Notes under the pieces: generated by a model
What the model saw: only the letters and a program-made list of their open reading frames with translations
What the model was told of the DNA's origin: nothing
Database searches by the model: none
Program-made: the position numbers and the translations under genes
Shown here: positions 43,795-52,804 of the stretch, one piece after another
Layout: every line of letters begins with the position of its first letter
Position numbering within the stretch: the first letter of the stretch is position 1
Origin: Labrys wisconsinensis
GTDB lineage: Bacteria; Pseudomonadota; Alphaproteobacteria; Rhizobiales; Labraceae
Length of the DNA: 64,000 nucleotides
Direction: 5' to 3'
Assembly (NCBI RefSeq): GCF_030814995.1
Contig: NZ_JAUSVX010000008.1
Location: forward strand, 1-64,000

Positions 43795-45600
43795 ATGACT
43801 GGGCAGGCGCAGGATGGGGGCAGGAAGCTCAGGTCCCAGGCCTGGTTCGACAACCCCGACAATCCCGGCATGACGGCGCTCTACATGGAGCGCTACCTCA
43901 ATTTCGGCCTGACGCGCAAGGAGCTGCAGTCGGGCAAGCCGATCATCGGCATCGCCCAGACCGGCTCGGACCTGTCGCCCTGCAACCGCCACCACCTCGT
44001 CCTGGCGCAGCGCGTGCGCGAGGGCATCCGCGAGGCCGGCGGCATCGCCATGGAATTTCCGGTCCATCCGATCCAGGAGACCGGCAAGCGCCCGGGCGCG
44101 GCGCTCGACCGCAACCTCGCCTATCTCGGCCTGGTCGAGCTGCTCTACGGCTATCCCCTCGACGGCGTGGTGCTGACCATCGGCTGCGACAAGACCACGC
44201 CGGCCTGCCTGATGGCGGCGGCGACCGTCAACATCCCGGCGATCGCCCTGTCCGTGGGCCCGATGCTGAACGGCTGGTGGAAGGGCGAGCGCACCGGCTC
44301 GGGCACCGTCGTCTGGAAGCAGCGCGAGCGCCTGGCCGCGGGCGAGATCGACTATGAGCAGTTCATGGAGATCGTGGCCTCCTCGGCGCCCTCGACCGGC
44401 TATTGCAACACCATGGGCACGGCGACGACGATGAACTCGCTGGCCGAGGCGCTCGGCATGCAGCTGCCCGGCTCGGCCGCCATTCCCGCGCCCTATCGCG
44501 AGCGCCAGCAGATCGCCTACGAGACCGGCAAGCGCGCGGTGGCGATGGTGTGGGAGGACCTGAAGCCTTCCGACATCATGACCCGCGAGGCCTTCGAGAA
44601 CGTCATCGTCGTCAACTCGGCGATCGGCGGCTCCACCAACGCGCCGATCCACATCAACGCCATCGCCCGCCATATCGGCGTGCCGCTGGAGGTCGACGAC
44701 TGGCAGGAGATCGGCCACAAGGTGCCGCTCCTGGTCAACCTGCAGCCGGCCGGCCAATATCTCGGCGAGGACTACCAGCATGCCGGCGGCGTGCCGGCCG
44801 TGGTCAACGAGCTGATGAAGCACGGCCTCATCCGGGAAAACGCCCTGACGGTGAACGGCAAGTCGATCGGCGAGAATTGCCGGGGCGCAGAGATCGAGCT
44901 GCCGGACGTGATCCGCACCTTCGATACCGCCCTGGTGCAGGATGCCGGCTTCATCGTGCTGCGCGGCAACCTGTTCGATTCGGCGATCATGAAGACCAGC
45001 GTGATCTCCAAGGAGTTCCACGACCGCTATCTCGCCGATCCCAAGAGCCCCAACGCCTTCGAGGGCCGGGCCATCGTGTTCGAGGGGCCGGAGGACTACC
45101 ATCACCGCATCGACGATCCCGCCCTGGCGATCGACGAGCACTGCCTGCTGTTCATCCGCGGCGCCGGGCCGATCGGCTATCCCGGCGCGGCGGAGGTGGT
45201 GAACATGCAGCCGCCGGCGGCGCTGATCAAGCGTGGCATCCACTCGCTGCCCTGCATCGGCGACGGCCGCCAGTCCGGCACGTCCGGCTCGCCCTCGATC
45301 CTCAACGCCTCGCCCGAGGCGGCGGCCGGCGGCGGCCTCGCCCTGCTCAGGACGGGTGATCGCGTGCGCATCGACCTCAACAAGGGCGAGGCCAACATCC
45401 TGATCTCCGATGCCGAGCTCGCCACGCGCCGGGCGGAGCTGGAGCGGCAGGGCGGCTATCACTTCCCGCCGAGCCAGACGCCGTGGCAGGACATCCAGCG
45501 CTCGATGGTCGACCAGCTCGCCCAGGGCATGGTGCTGAAGCCCGCGGTCAAGTACCAGAAGGTGGCGCAGACCTACGGCGTGCCGCGCGACAACCATTGA
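43795..45600 (+). CDS. IlvD/Edd family sugar-acid dehydratase, L-arabinonate-like
   Basis: A 601-aa [2Fe-2S] dehydratase. Cys63, Cys131 and Cys204 ([21 protein letters not shown]) keep the 68- and 73-residue spacings of Rhizobium L-arabinonate dehydratase (Cys59, 127, 200). [10 protein letters not shown] and SGTSGSPSI are also conserved. It would dehydrate an aldonic acid (L-arabinonate, D-xylonate or similar) to 2-keto-3-deoxy acid. ATG at 43795 has GGGAGAAG upstream; a longer frame crosses the divergent gene and is not used. Substrate assignment is inference; branched-chain IlvD is less likely. Confidence 0.88.
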   Translation: MTGQAQDGGRKLRSQAWFDNPDNPGMTALYMERYLNFGLTRKELQSGKPIIGIAQTGSDLSPCNRHHLVLAQRVREGIREAGGIAMEFPVHPIQETGKRPGAALDRNLAYLGLVELLYGYPLDGVVLTIGCDKTTPACLMAAATVNIPAIALSVGPMLNGWWKGERTGSGTVVWKQRERLAAGEIDYEQFMEIVASSAPSTGYCNTMGTATTMNSLAEALGMQLPGSAAIPAPYRERQQIAYETGKRAVAMVWEDLKPSDIMTREAFENVIVVNSAIGGSTNAPIHINAIARHIGVPLEVDDWQEIGHKVPLLVNLQPAGQYLGEDYQHAGGVPAVVNELMKHGLIRENALTVNGKSIGENCRGAEIELPDVIRTFDTALVQDAGFIVLRGNLFDSAIMKTSVISKEFHDRYLADPKSPNAFEGRAIVFEGPEDYHHRIDDPALAIDEHCLLFIRGAGPIGYPGAAEVVNMQPPAALIKRGIHSLPCIGDGRQSGTSGSPSILNASPEAAAGGGLALLRTGDRVRIDLNKGEANILISDAELATRRAELERQGGYHFPPSQTPWQDIQRSMVDQLAQGMVLKPAVKYQKVAQTYGVPRDNH

Positions 45601-45839
45601 CGCCGCCCTGGCCGCGTGTTTCCAGCGGCCTCGACAACGTCCTGTTGCAATCCTAAGTTAAGCTTCCCCAAGGAGAATTCCGGCCGAAGCGTCCGGAGTT
45701 CGTCGTGAGGTCGCGCTGCTCGCCGGCCCGGGCCCTTGGGGTCCGGCATGCGGACGGCGGCGACGCCGGCCGGGATGGGCGGGCGGCAGCATGGCTGCAC
45801 CCGTGACATCTCCCGGCGCTTGGGTGGAGGGATGGTCCG

Positions 45840-46565
45840 ATGGGGGCAGAGCGCCGGTTGGCGACGTTGGCCTTGGCGATGGCGGTCATCGGCATCGTCG
45901 GCGGCCCGGTGGCCTCGCGCGACGAAAGCGGCCTGTGGGACGTGATCCTGCACGGCGGCCGGCCGGTGCCGCCGGTGGCCGCTCCTGCGCCGCGGCGCCC
46001 GGCCCGGCCCGTCTCGATCCGGCGTTCGCCGGCGCTCGAGAGCGCTTCGGCCGCGGTCGGCCTGCAGCGCACCTACTGCGTGCGCACCTGCGACGGCTAT
46101 TATTTCGCCATCGGCTTCGTGCGCAACAAGGCCCAGCTGGCGAGCCACGAGAGCATGTGCGCCTCGGCCTGCGGCGATGCGCCGATGAAGCTGTTCTCGG
46201 CGCCGATGGAGTCGGGACCGGACGTCAACAAGGTCAGCGGCGCGACGCCGGCCATCGAGCGGGCCACCGACGGAGACGGCGGCCTCTACACCGCCATGCC
46301 GACCGCCTATGCCTTCCGCCATGCCGGCGATGCCGCCTGCGCCTGCAAGAGCACGGCGAACGGCCTGCCGCAGATCCCGATCAGCGTCGACCCGACGCTG
46401 CGCAACGGCGACATCGTCGTTACCCAGGACGGCCTCAAGGTGTTCCGCGGCAGCGCCGACGGTCCGCACGCCGACCGGGACTTCGTCAGCGTCGCCGGCG
46501 CCAAGGCGCTGCCCAGCGAGGTGCGCCGGCAGATGCTGGTGCTGGAGGGCCGGATCGCGCAATAG
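45840..46565 (+). CDS. DUF2865 protein, tandem copy 1
   Basis: A 241-aa protein with N-terminal signal-like segment, then a Pro/Arg-rich stretch and the DUF2865 core RTYCVRTCDGYYFAIGFVRN, ESMCASACGDAPMKLFSAPM and CACKSTANGLPQIPISVDPT. Cysteine pairs (CVRTC, CACK) suggest disulfides, i.e. a periplasmic or secreted protein. Function unknown. Copy 2 follows at 46688. ATG at 45840 is preferred because copy 2 shares the same MxAxRRLATLxLAMA start. Confidence 0.8.
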   Translation: MGAERRLATLALAMAVIGIVGGPVASRDESGLWDVILHGGRPVPPVAAPAPRRPARPVSIRRSPALESASAAVGLQRTYCVRTCDGYYFAIGFVRNKAQLASHESMCASACGDAPMKLFSAPMESGPDVNKVSGATPAIERATDGDGGLYTAMPTAYAFRHAGDAACACKSTANGLPQIPISVDPTLRNGDIVVTQDGLKVFRGSADGPHADRDFVSVAGAKALPSEVRRQMLVLEGRIAQ

Positions 46566-46687
46566 AGGCCGTCATCGCCCATGGTGGCGCCACTGACGCG
46601 CTTTTGATCCGGACACGCTCTCGACATCATCGCGTCCCAATCCTAGTAAGATCCGCGCGGTTCGGCGTGCTTCGGGGACGGGTGCTG

Positions 46688-47401
46688 ATGAGGGCGGGAC
46701 GTCGGCTGGCGACGTTGGTACTGGCGATGGCGACCCTGGCGGGCGGGGCCGGCCTGTCGAGCGCCGAGGCCGGCTTCCTGGATTTCCTGTTCGGCACCCC
46801 CAAGCCGGTGGCGCCGCCGGCTCCGGTGCCGATGCAGCAGCGCCCGCGCACGGCCGCGCCCAAGCGTCCGCTTCAGGCGGCCTCGCCGGCGATCGGCGAG
46901 CAGCGCACCTACTGCGTGCGCACCTGCGACGGCTATTACTTCGCCATCGGTTTCGTGCGCAACAAGGCGCAGCTCGCCAGCCACCAGGCCATGTGCGCCT
47001 CCTCCTGCGGCGACGCGCCGATGAAGCTGTTCACCGCGCCGATGGATGCCGGGCCCGACGCCAACAAGGTCAGCGGCCCGAAGCCGGCGATCGAGCGCGC
47101 CGCCGACGAGACCGGCACGCTCTATCCCGCGATGCCCAACGCCTACGCCTTCCGCGACGCGGAGACGGCGGCCTGTGCCTGCAAGAGCACGGCGAGCGGC
47201 CTGCCGCAGATCCCGATCAGCATCGATCCGACCCTGCGCAACGGCGACATCGTCGTGTCCCAGGACGGGCTGAAAGTGTTCCGTGGCGGCTCGAACGGCC
47301 CACACCAGAGCGAGGACTTCGTCAGCGTCGCCGGCGCCAAGGACTTGCCCAGCGTGGTGCGCCAGCAGATGCTGTCGCTGGAAGGGCGAATCGCGCAATA
47401 G
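46688..47401 (+). CDS. DUF2865 protein, tandem copy 2
   Basis: A 237-aa protein, highly similar to copy 1 (RTYCVRTCDGYYFAIGFVRN, RNGDIVVSQDGLKVFRGG). It has a better signal peptide (RRLATLVLAMATLAGGAGLS). Tandem duplication with the N-terminal linker diverged. An open frame continues upstream through copy 1 in another frame by chance. Function unknown. Confidence 0.85.
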   Translation: MRAGRRLATLVLAMATLAGGAGLSSAEAGFLDFLFGTPKPVAPPAPVPMQQRPRTAAPKRPLQAASPAIGEQRTYCVRTCDGYYFAIGFVRNKAQLASHQAMCASSCGDAPMKLFTAPMDAGPDANKVSGPKPAIERAADETGTLYPAMPNAYAFRDAETAACACKSTASGLPQIPISIDPTLRNGDIVVSQDGLKVFRGGSNGPHQSEDFVSVAGAKDLPSVVRQQMLSLEGRIAQ

Positions 47402-47416
47402 GCGCTGCCCGCGGGA

Positions 47417-48088
47417 ATGGTCATGGATCTCTCCGACTGGCGCGGCGTGCCCCGGCCGCAGCGAATCGTGCTCGACGGCCTCTATGCCCGGCTGGAGCCG
47501 CTCGATCCGGCGCGGCACGGCGATTCGCTCTACGAGTCCGCGCGCGCGGAGGGCGCCGACGCACGCTTTCGCTACCTGCCCGACCTGCCGCCGCAGGAGC
47601 GGCCCGGCTTCGACGCCTGGCTGGCGAAGGCGGCGGCCAACGAGGACCTGCTGTTCTCCGCCGTGGTCGACAAGGCGAGCGGCCGGGCCGAGGGTCGTCA
47701 GGCGCTGATGCGCATCGACGCGGCCAACGGCGTCGTCGAGATCGGCAACATCCTGTGGGGGCCGGCGATCGCCCGCTCCCGCGTGGCGACGGAAGCGCTG
47801 ATGCTCGCCGCCCGCTACGTCTTCGAGGAGCTCGGCTATCGCCGCTTCGAATGGAAGTGCAACGATGCCAACGAGCCGTCGAAGCGGGCGGCGCTGCGCT
47901 TCGGCTTCCGGTTCGAGGGCGTGTTCCGCCAGCACATGGTGGTGAAGGGGGCGAACCGCGACACCGCCTGGTTTGCCATGCTCGACGGCGAGTGGCCGGC
48001 GCTGCGCGCCGCCTATGGCGCCTGGCTCGATCCCGCCAATTTCGACGCGGCCGGCCAGCAGAAGACCCGCCTCGGGACGCGGCCGTGA
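47417..48088 (+). CDS. GNAT family N-acetyltransferase (RimJ/RimL-like)
   Basis: A 223-aa acetyltransferase. Conserved: VLDGLYARLEPLDPARHG, GVVEIGNILWGPAIARSRVA (acetyl-CoA loop), RYVFEELGYRRFEWKCNDAN and GFRFEGVFRQHMVVKG. Start at 47417 (MVMDL); ATG 47423 may be used. Its stop overlaps the next GNAT start as GTGA. Substrate, probably a protein or an antibiotic-like amine, is unknown. Confidence 0.88.
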   Translation: MVMDLSDWRGVPRPQRIVLDGLYARLEPLDPARHGDSLYESARAEGADARFRYLPDLPPQERPGFDAWLAKAAANEDLLFSAVVDKASGRAEGRQALMRIDAANGVVEIGNILWGPAIARSRVATEALMLAARYVFEELGYRRFEWKCNDANEPSKRAALRFGFRFEGVFRQHMVVKGANRDTAWFAMLDGEWPALRAAYGAWLDPANFDAAGQQKTRLGTRP

Positions 48089-48555
48089 CCGCAGCGCAGG
48101 TGGTGCTGCGGCCGGCGACCAAGGCCGACCTGCCGGCGCTCGCCCTTCTGCAGGAGGCGGCCTATGCGCCGATGACGGCGCGGCTCGGCCGCCGCCCGAT
48201 GCCGGTGGGCGCCGATTTCGCGGCGCTGCTCGACGCGATGGATATCCGCGTCGCGGGGGAAGGCGAAGCGCTCGACGCCGCCCTGATCCTCGACTGGAAG
48301 GCTGACCATCTGGTGATCTGGAGCATCGCCGTGTCGCCGGTGCTGAAGGGCCGGCGCATCGGCTCGGCGCTGCTCGACGCCGCCGAGGCGGCCGCAGCCG
48401 GACGGGGCCTCGCCCTGGTGCGGCTGTGGACCAACGCGCTGTTCACCGAGAACCTCGCCTGGTACCAGCGGCGCGGCTACGGCATCGACCGTGTCGAGGA
48501 GCTGCCGGACCGGCGTGTGGTGCACCTGTCGCGACAACTTACCCGAGAGCATTGA
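48085..48555 (+). CDS. GNAT family N-acetyltransferase
   Basis: A 156-aa acetyltransferase starting with a GTG overlapping the preceding gene stop. WSIAVSPVLKGRRIGSALLD is the acetyl-CoA pyrophosphate loop, and WTNALFTENLAWYQRRGY the second signature. Compact, cytosolic. Substrate unknown. Translationally coupled to the RimJ-like gene. Confidence 0.85.
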   Translation: MTAAQVVLRPATKADLPALALLQEAAYAPMTARLGRRPMPVGADFAALLDAMDIRVAGEGEALDAALILDWKADHLVIWSIAVSPVLKGRRIGSALLDAAEAAAAGRGLALVRLWTNALFTENLAWYQRRGYGIDRVEELPDRRVVHLSRQLTREH

Positions 48556-48686
48556 GTTGGCTGGATGTCTGCTCGAGGCGTCACCGAGAATGGAGTAGCT
48601 TCCAGGTGGATAACGGGTGGTAAGGCTTCAGGGCTTATGGCTGAACGCCAGTCTAGCTTGCCAATGGATCGCTTGATTGATGCCGG

Positions 48687-49151
48687 CTACTGCTGAGCTG
48701 GCGGTTTCTCTGGGGCGTCGGTGCAATCCTCGACTGTCGATACGGAAAGAACAAAGCCATCGGAAGTCCTAAGAATTTGCTGTAACTGACCCCGATTGTC
48801 GATAAATGAGCGAACTATATTGGCACTGCAGGCATAATTTTTGCCGTATGCAGTAATAGCTTTTGATAGATCATCGAGTGTCTCACCCTTTTCACCGATC
48901 ATTGTACTTACTTCGTCTTTTGTGTAATGCCAGACGCCCACAATAGTAAGAAGGCGTCCGGTTGCAGAGACTGTATCTATTGTCATGGATGCGCTCATCT
49001 GCATCGGCAACTGTGGTGCCAGCGATTTCTGAAGAGCGCGCGCGAATTCACAAGCGTTCATGCTTGCATCTTTCGAAAGACAATCGTCCTGATCGTCCGC
49101 ACTGGCTGGCGTGCTGCAGAATAGGATCAAAATCGGAAGAAGATATTTCAT
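48687..49151 (-). CDS. Low-GC secreted protein of unknown function
   Basis: A 154-aa precursor with signal peptide (MKYLLPILILFCSTPASA-DD). Contains three Cys in the mature part and a helix/beta mixture (DDLSKAITAYGKNYACSANI). The gene is clearly less GC-rich than its neighbours and uses AT-ending codons, a sign of recent acquisition. No family recognised. The ATG at 49151 has only a weak upstream AGAAG sequence. Confidence 0.7.
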   Translation of the reverse strand: MKYLLPILILFCSTPASADDQDDCLSKDASMNACEFARALQKSLAPQLPMQMSASMTIDTVSATGRLLTIVGVWHYTKDEVSTMIGEKGETLDDLSKAITAYGKNYACSANIVRSFIDNRGQLQQILRTSDGFVLSVSTVEDCTDAPEKPPAQQ

Positions 49152-49180
49152 TCGATGATTCGCCCCGGAGCTCCCTGCGC

Positions 49181-50551
49181 CTACAGAAAGAATTCGTATT
49201 CCCGCACCGAGAGCTCGTCGAGGAATTCCTCGTGCAGGCCGTGCAGGAGATGGGCGTAGGTTTCGAGATAGCGCTTGGGCATGTAGTCCTTCAGCGTCCG
49301 GGCCGCGGCCAGGCGCCGGGCGGCCTCGTAGACGTCGCCGGGCAGGCTCTCGTCCTTCTTGTGGCCGGCATGCTTGCCGACGACCGGGGCGTCCGGCTCG
49401 AGCCCGGCGCGGATGCCGTGATGCATGCCGGCGAGGATGGCGGCGAGGACGAGATAGGGATTGGCGTCGGCGCCGGCGACGCGGTGCTCGATGCGCCGGC
49501 CGGCGCCCTTGTCGGTCGGCACCCGGAAGGCGACGGTGCGGTTGTCCTCGCCCCATTTGCGGTTGACCGGCGCGAACAGGCCGCCGAAGCGGCGGAAGGC
49601 GTTGCGGTTCGGTGCGAAGAAGCCGAGCGCCTCGGGCAGGGTCCTCTGCAGGCCGGCCACCGCGGCGCGCAGGCGCGCCTCGCCGGCGGCGAGATCGGCG
49701 AAGACATTGTCGCCATGCGCATCCGCCAGGCTGACATGCACGTGCAGGCCGGAGCCGGCATCCTCGGCATAGGGCTTGGGCATGAAGGTGGCGTCCCAGC
49801 CCATGGCCCGCGACACGCCGCGGATCAGGCGCTTGAGCAGCACCGCCTGGTCGCCGGCGCGCAGCGCATCGGCCTGATGGTGCAGGTTGACCTCGAACTG
49901 GCCGACGCCCATCTCGGCGATGACCGCGCCCATCGGCACGCCCTGCGCCCTGGCCGCATCGTCCAGCGCCGCCGACCAGTCCGCCACCTCCTCCAGCGTC
50001 GATACCGCCAGGTTGGTGGGATAGCCGAGCGGGCGGCCGGTGCGCTTGATCACCGGCGGCCGGATGCGCCCGTCCGCGGCGCGCGCGCCGTCGATCAGGA
50101 AGAACTCGAACTCGCAGGCGACCACGGGGTGGAAGCCGTCCGCCGCGAGCTTGCCCAGCACGCCCTTCAGGATCTGGCGCGGGTCGGTCCACAGGGGCTC
50201 GCCGGTGGCGGACATGGCGAGGTCGAGCATCACCTGCGCCGTCGGCTGCGCCGCCCAGGGCATCGGCTTGAGCGAGCCGGGAATGGGGCGCCCCCTGGCG
50301 TCGGGGTCGCCGTCGTCCCAGCCGACGCCGCCCGAGCCGTAGCCGAGATGCCGGCCGTCGAGCACATAGGGGGCCGCCGAGAACCCCATGCCGCTGCGAT
50401 AGAGCGCGTCGATCTCGGCGATCGGCAGGCGCTTGCCGAAGCCGAAGCCGGTGAGGTCGGGGGTGAAGGCCTCGACGAAGCGGATCCCGGGATGGGCGGC
50501 AAGGAAGGCGGCGACTTCGGGGTGGCGGTCCGGCGCGGTGTCGGCGGGCAT
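49181..50551 (-). CDS. Glutamine synthetase family protein (gamma-glutamyl-amine ligase type)
   Basis: A 456-aa enzyme: ACEFEFFLIDGAR, IAEMGVGQFEVNLHHQADAL, PKPYAEDAGSGLHVHVSL, RVAGADANPYLVLAAILAGM and EFLDELSVREYEFFL. It belongs to the PuuA/GlnA3-4 branch rather than ordinary GlnA: it lacks the adenylylation-site region and starts with a shorter N-domain. Predicted to ligate glutamate to an amine. No puu partners are adjacent; gabT at 12434-13753 could act later in putrescine use. Confidence 0.85.
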   Translation of the reverse strand: MPADTAPDRHPEVAAFLAAHPGIRFVEAFTPDLTGFGFGKRLPIAEIDALYRSGMGFSAAPYVLDGRHLGYGSGGVGWDDGDPDARGRPIPGSLKPMPWAAQPTAQVMLDLAMSATGEPLWTDPRQILKGVLGKLAADGFHPVVACEFEFFLIDGARAADGRIRPPVIKRTGRPLGYPTNLAVSTLEEVADWSAALDDAARAQGVPMGAVIAEMGVGQFEVNLHHQADALRAGDQAVLLKRLIRGVSRAMGWDATFMPKPYAEDAGSGLHVHVSLADAHGDNVFADLAAGEARLRAAVAGLQRTLPEALGFFAPNRNAFRRFGGLFAPVNRKWGEDNRTVAFRVPTDKGAGRRIEHRVAGADANPYLVLAAILAGMHHGIRAGLEPDAPVVGKHAGHKKDESLPGDVYEAARRLAAARTLKDYMPKRYLETYAHLLHGLHEEFLDELSVREYEFFL

Positions 50552-50687
50552 GCAGGGCTCTCGTGAGGGGCGCGACAGGAGACGCGACAGCCCCCCGTGC
50601 CGTCAAGCCGCGCCCGATGGCCTTGCCCGCCGCCGGTGAAAGCTTTATCGCTGGCGGAACTAACATGTCAGCGGTGGGAGCGACTCG

Positions 50688-51434
50688 ATGGCAGGGCGTC
50701 TCAAGGGCAAGACGGCGTTTCTCACCGCGGCGGCGCAGGGCATCGGCCGGGCGACCGCCGAGGCCTTCGTGCGCGAGGGGGCCCGCGTCATCGCCACCGA
50801 CAAGGCGCTGGACAAGCTGGAGGGCCTCGCCGGCGCCGAGCTCCATGCCCTCGACGTCCTGTCGACCCCGGCGGTGGAAGCGCTGGCGGCTGCGGTCGGG
50901 CCGGTCGACATCCTGTTCAACTGCGCCGGCTTCGTGCATCACGGCACGGTGCTGGACTGCTCGGAGGCGGACTGGGACTTCTCCTTCGACCTCAACGTCA
51001 AGGCCATGCATCGCACCATCCGCGCCTTCGTGCCGGGCATGCTGGAGCGGGGCGCCGGCTCGATCGTCAACATCGCCTCCGGGGCGTCCTCGGTGCGCGG
51101 CCTGCCCAACCGCTATGCCTACGGCGCCTCCAAGGCAGCGGTGATCGGCCTGACCAAGGCGGTGGCGGCGGACTTCATCCGGCGTGGCATCCGCTGCAAC
51201 GCCATCTGCCCCGGCACGATCGAGAGCCCGTCGCTGGACGGGCGCATCGCCGAGCAGGCGCGCCAGACCGGCAAGAGCCTCGACGAGATCCGTCAGGCCT
51301 TCATCGACCGCCAGCCGATGGGCCGGCTCGGCACGCCCGAGGAGATCGCGGCGCTGGCGCTCTATCTCGCTTCGGACGAGAGCTCCTACACCACGGGCCA
51401 GATTCATCTGGCCGACGGCGGCTTCGCCCTCTGA
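50688..51434 (+). CDS. SDR family dehydrogenase, sugar-acid type
   Basis: A 248-aa SDR: AFLTAAAQGIGRATAEAFVR, Asp39 region VIATDKALDKLEGL (NAD preference), LFNCAGFVHHGTVLD, IVNIASGASSVRGLPN, catalytic YAYGASKAAV. Resembles 2-keto-3-deoxy-L-fuconate dehydrogenase and DHRS6-type enzymes. Downstream on the same strand, 36 bp away, is a DenD-like gene. Substrate inferred as a sugar acid or hydroxyacid. Confidence 0.85.
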   Translation: MAGRLKGKTAFLTAAAQGIGRATAEAFVREGARVIATDKALDKLEGLAGAELHALDVLSTPAVEALAAAVGPVDILFNCAGFVHHGTVLDCSEADWDFSFDLNVKAMHRTIRAFVPGMLERGAGSIVNIASGASSVRGLPNRYAYGASKAAVIGLTKAVAADFIRRGIRCNAICPGTIESPSLDGRIAEQARQTGKSLDEIRQAFIDRQPMGRLGTPEEIAALALYLASDESSYTTGQIHLADGGFAL

Positions 51435-51470
51435 GGCGCGAGCCGCGATCCTCTTGCAAGGAACGATATC

Positions 51471-52454
51471 ATGCATCTTCTCGTCATCGGCGCGGCCGGC
51501 ATGGTCGGCCGCAAGTTCATCGAAAAGCTGGCGACGACCGGCGCGCTCGGCGGCAAGGCCATCGCCAAGGCGACGCTGACCGACGTGGTCGCGCCCTCGG
51601 CGCCGGCCGGCGCGCCCTTCGCCTGCGCGTGCTCTGCCAACGACCTCTCCGCCCCCGGCGTCGCCGAGACGCTGGTCGCCGGCCGGCCGGACACGATCGT
51701 GCATCTCGCCGCCATCGTCTCGGGCGAGGCGGAGGCGGATTTCGAGAAGGGCTACCGCATCAACCTCGACGGCACGCAGCGCCTGTTCGAGGCGATCCGC
51801 GCCGTCGGCGACGGCTACAGGCCGCGCCTGGTGTTCACCTCCTCGATCGCGGTGTTCGGCGCGCCCTTCCCGGACAAGATCGGCGACACCTTCTTCCACA
51901 CCCCGCTCACCTCCTACGGCACGCAGAAGGCGATCGGCGAGCTCCTGCTGGCGGACTATTCGCGCCGCGGCTTCTTCGATGGGGTCGCCATCCGCCTGCC
52001 CACCATCGTGGTGCGGCCGGGCAAGCCGAACAAGGCCGCCTCCGGCTTCTTCTCCGGCATCCTGCGCGAGCCGCTGGCCGGCCAGGAGGCGATCCTCCCC
52101 GTCGCCGACGACGTGCGCCACTGGGTGGCCAGCCCGCGGGCGGCGGTGCATTTCCTCGAGCACGCGGCGGGGCTCGACACCGACGGGCTGGGCGCGCGGC
52201 GCAACCTGACCATGCCGGGCCTGTCGGTCACCGTCGGCGAGATGATCGCGGCGCTCGGCCGCGTCGCCGGGCCGAAGGCGGTGTCGCTGATCCGCCGCGA
52301 GCCCGATCCGGTGATCGTCAAGATCGTCGCGGGCTGGCCGCGCAACTTCGATCCCGAGCGCGCCCTGTCGCTCGGCTTCAAGGCCGAGCCCGACATGGAC
52401 ACGATCATCCGGGCCCATATCGAGGACGAGCTGGGCGGCAAGATCGGCGGCTGA
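51471..52454 (+). CDS. denD: NAD-dependent epimerase/dehydratase, D-erythronate dehydrogenase-like
   Basis: A 327-aa extended SDR with LLVIGAAGMVGRKFIEKLA (GxxGxxG), AAIVSGEAEADFEKGYRINL and catalytic TSYGTQKAIGELLLADYS. Similar to DenD, the D-erythronate 2-dehydrogenase of the tetronate pathway. The next genes include a second 2-hydroxyacid dehydrogenase and an HIBADH-type enzyme. The kinase and decarboxylase of that route are not in the window, so activity is a hypothesis. Confidence 0.82.
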   Translation: MHLLVIGAAGMVGRKFIEKLATTGALGGKAIAKATLTDVVAPSAPAGAPFACACSANDLSAPGVAETLVAGRPDTIVHLAAIVSGEAEADFEKGYRINLDGTQRLFEAIRAVGDGYRPRLVFTSSIAVFGAPFPDKIGDTFFHTPLTSYGTQKAIGELLLADYSRRGFFDGVAIRLPTIVVRPGKPNKAASGFFSGILREPLAGQEAILPVADDVRHWVASPRAAVHFLEHAAGLDTDGLGARRNLTMPGLSVTVGEMIAALGRVAGPKAVSLIRREPDPVIVKIVAGWPRNFDPERALSLGFKAEPDMDTIIRAHIEDELGGKIGG

Positions 52455-52508
52455 GCTGCGCGCCGGGGTAGCCGGACAGCACCCATCGGATTGAAAAGCA
52501 CGGCCGTT

Positions 52509-52527
52509 TGCGATACGTTGTATCTCA
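52509..52527. promoter_or_regulatory. Antitoxin operator/promoter candidate
   Basis: TGCGATACGTTGTATCTCA is a near-perfect palindrome (arms GATAC/GTATC with GTT spacer and outer TG/CA). It ends 13 bp before the relB-like start. Antitoxins of this family bind such sites. A TTGTATC-like -10 overlaps it. Confidence 0.5.
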
Positions 52528-52540
52528 AGCCAAGGAGGGT

Positions 52541-52804
52541 ATGGCTGTGGCAACCACGTCGATGGTCCACGTGCGCGTGGACGAGGCCGTGAAGGAGAAG
52601 GCGGCGGAAACCCTGGCGGCGATGGGGCTCTCCATCTCCGACGCGGTTCGCATGCTGTTGATCCGCACGGCCTCGGAAAAGGCTCTGCCGTTCGACGTCC
52701 GTGTCCCGAACGCCGAGACGGCTGCGGCCATTGCCGAGCTGGAGGAGGGCGGGGGCAAGCGTTCCAGGGATGCCGATGCGCTCTTCAAGGACCTCGGTCT
52801 TTGA
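52541..52804 (+). CDS. RelB/DinJ-family antitoxin
   Basis: An 87-aa antitoxin: VHVRVDEAVKEKAAETLAAM and LSISDAVRMLLIRTASEKAL form the ribbon-helix-helix DNA-binding domain; the C-terminal helix (AAIAELEEGG) contacts the toxin. RBS AAGGAGGG. The palindrome upstream suggests autoregulation. It is immediately upstream of the yafQ-like gene, whose frame is broken. Confidence 0.85.
   Translation: MAVATTSMVHVRVDEAVKEKAAETLAAMGLSISDAVRMLLIRTASEKALPFDVRVPNAETAAAIAELEEGGGKRSRDADALFKDLGL

Noticed and set aside
42292-45600. 1,102-codon version of the sugar-acid dehydratase
   Set aside because: The extra N-terminal part is antisense to the aminotransferase gene; family similarity begins at the ATG 43795, which has its own RBS.
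45791-47401. A 536-codon frame spanning both DUF2865 genes
   Set aside because: The first half is an off-frame reading of copy 1; only the part from 46688 is the real copy 2, so there is no fusion protein.
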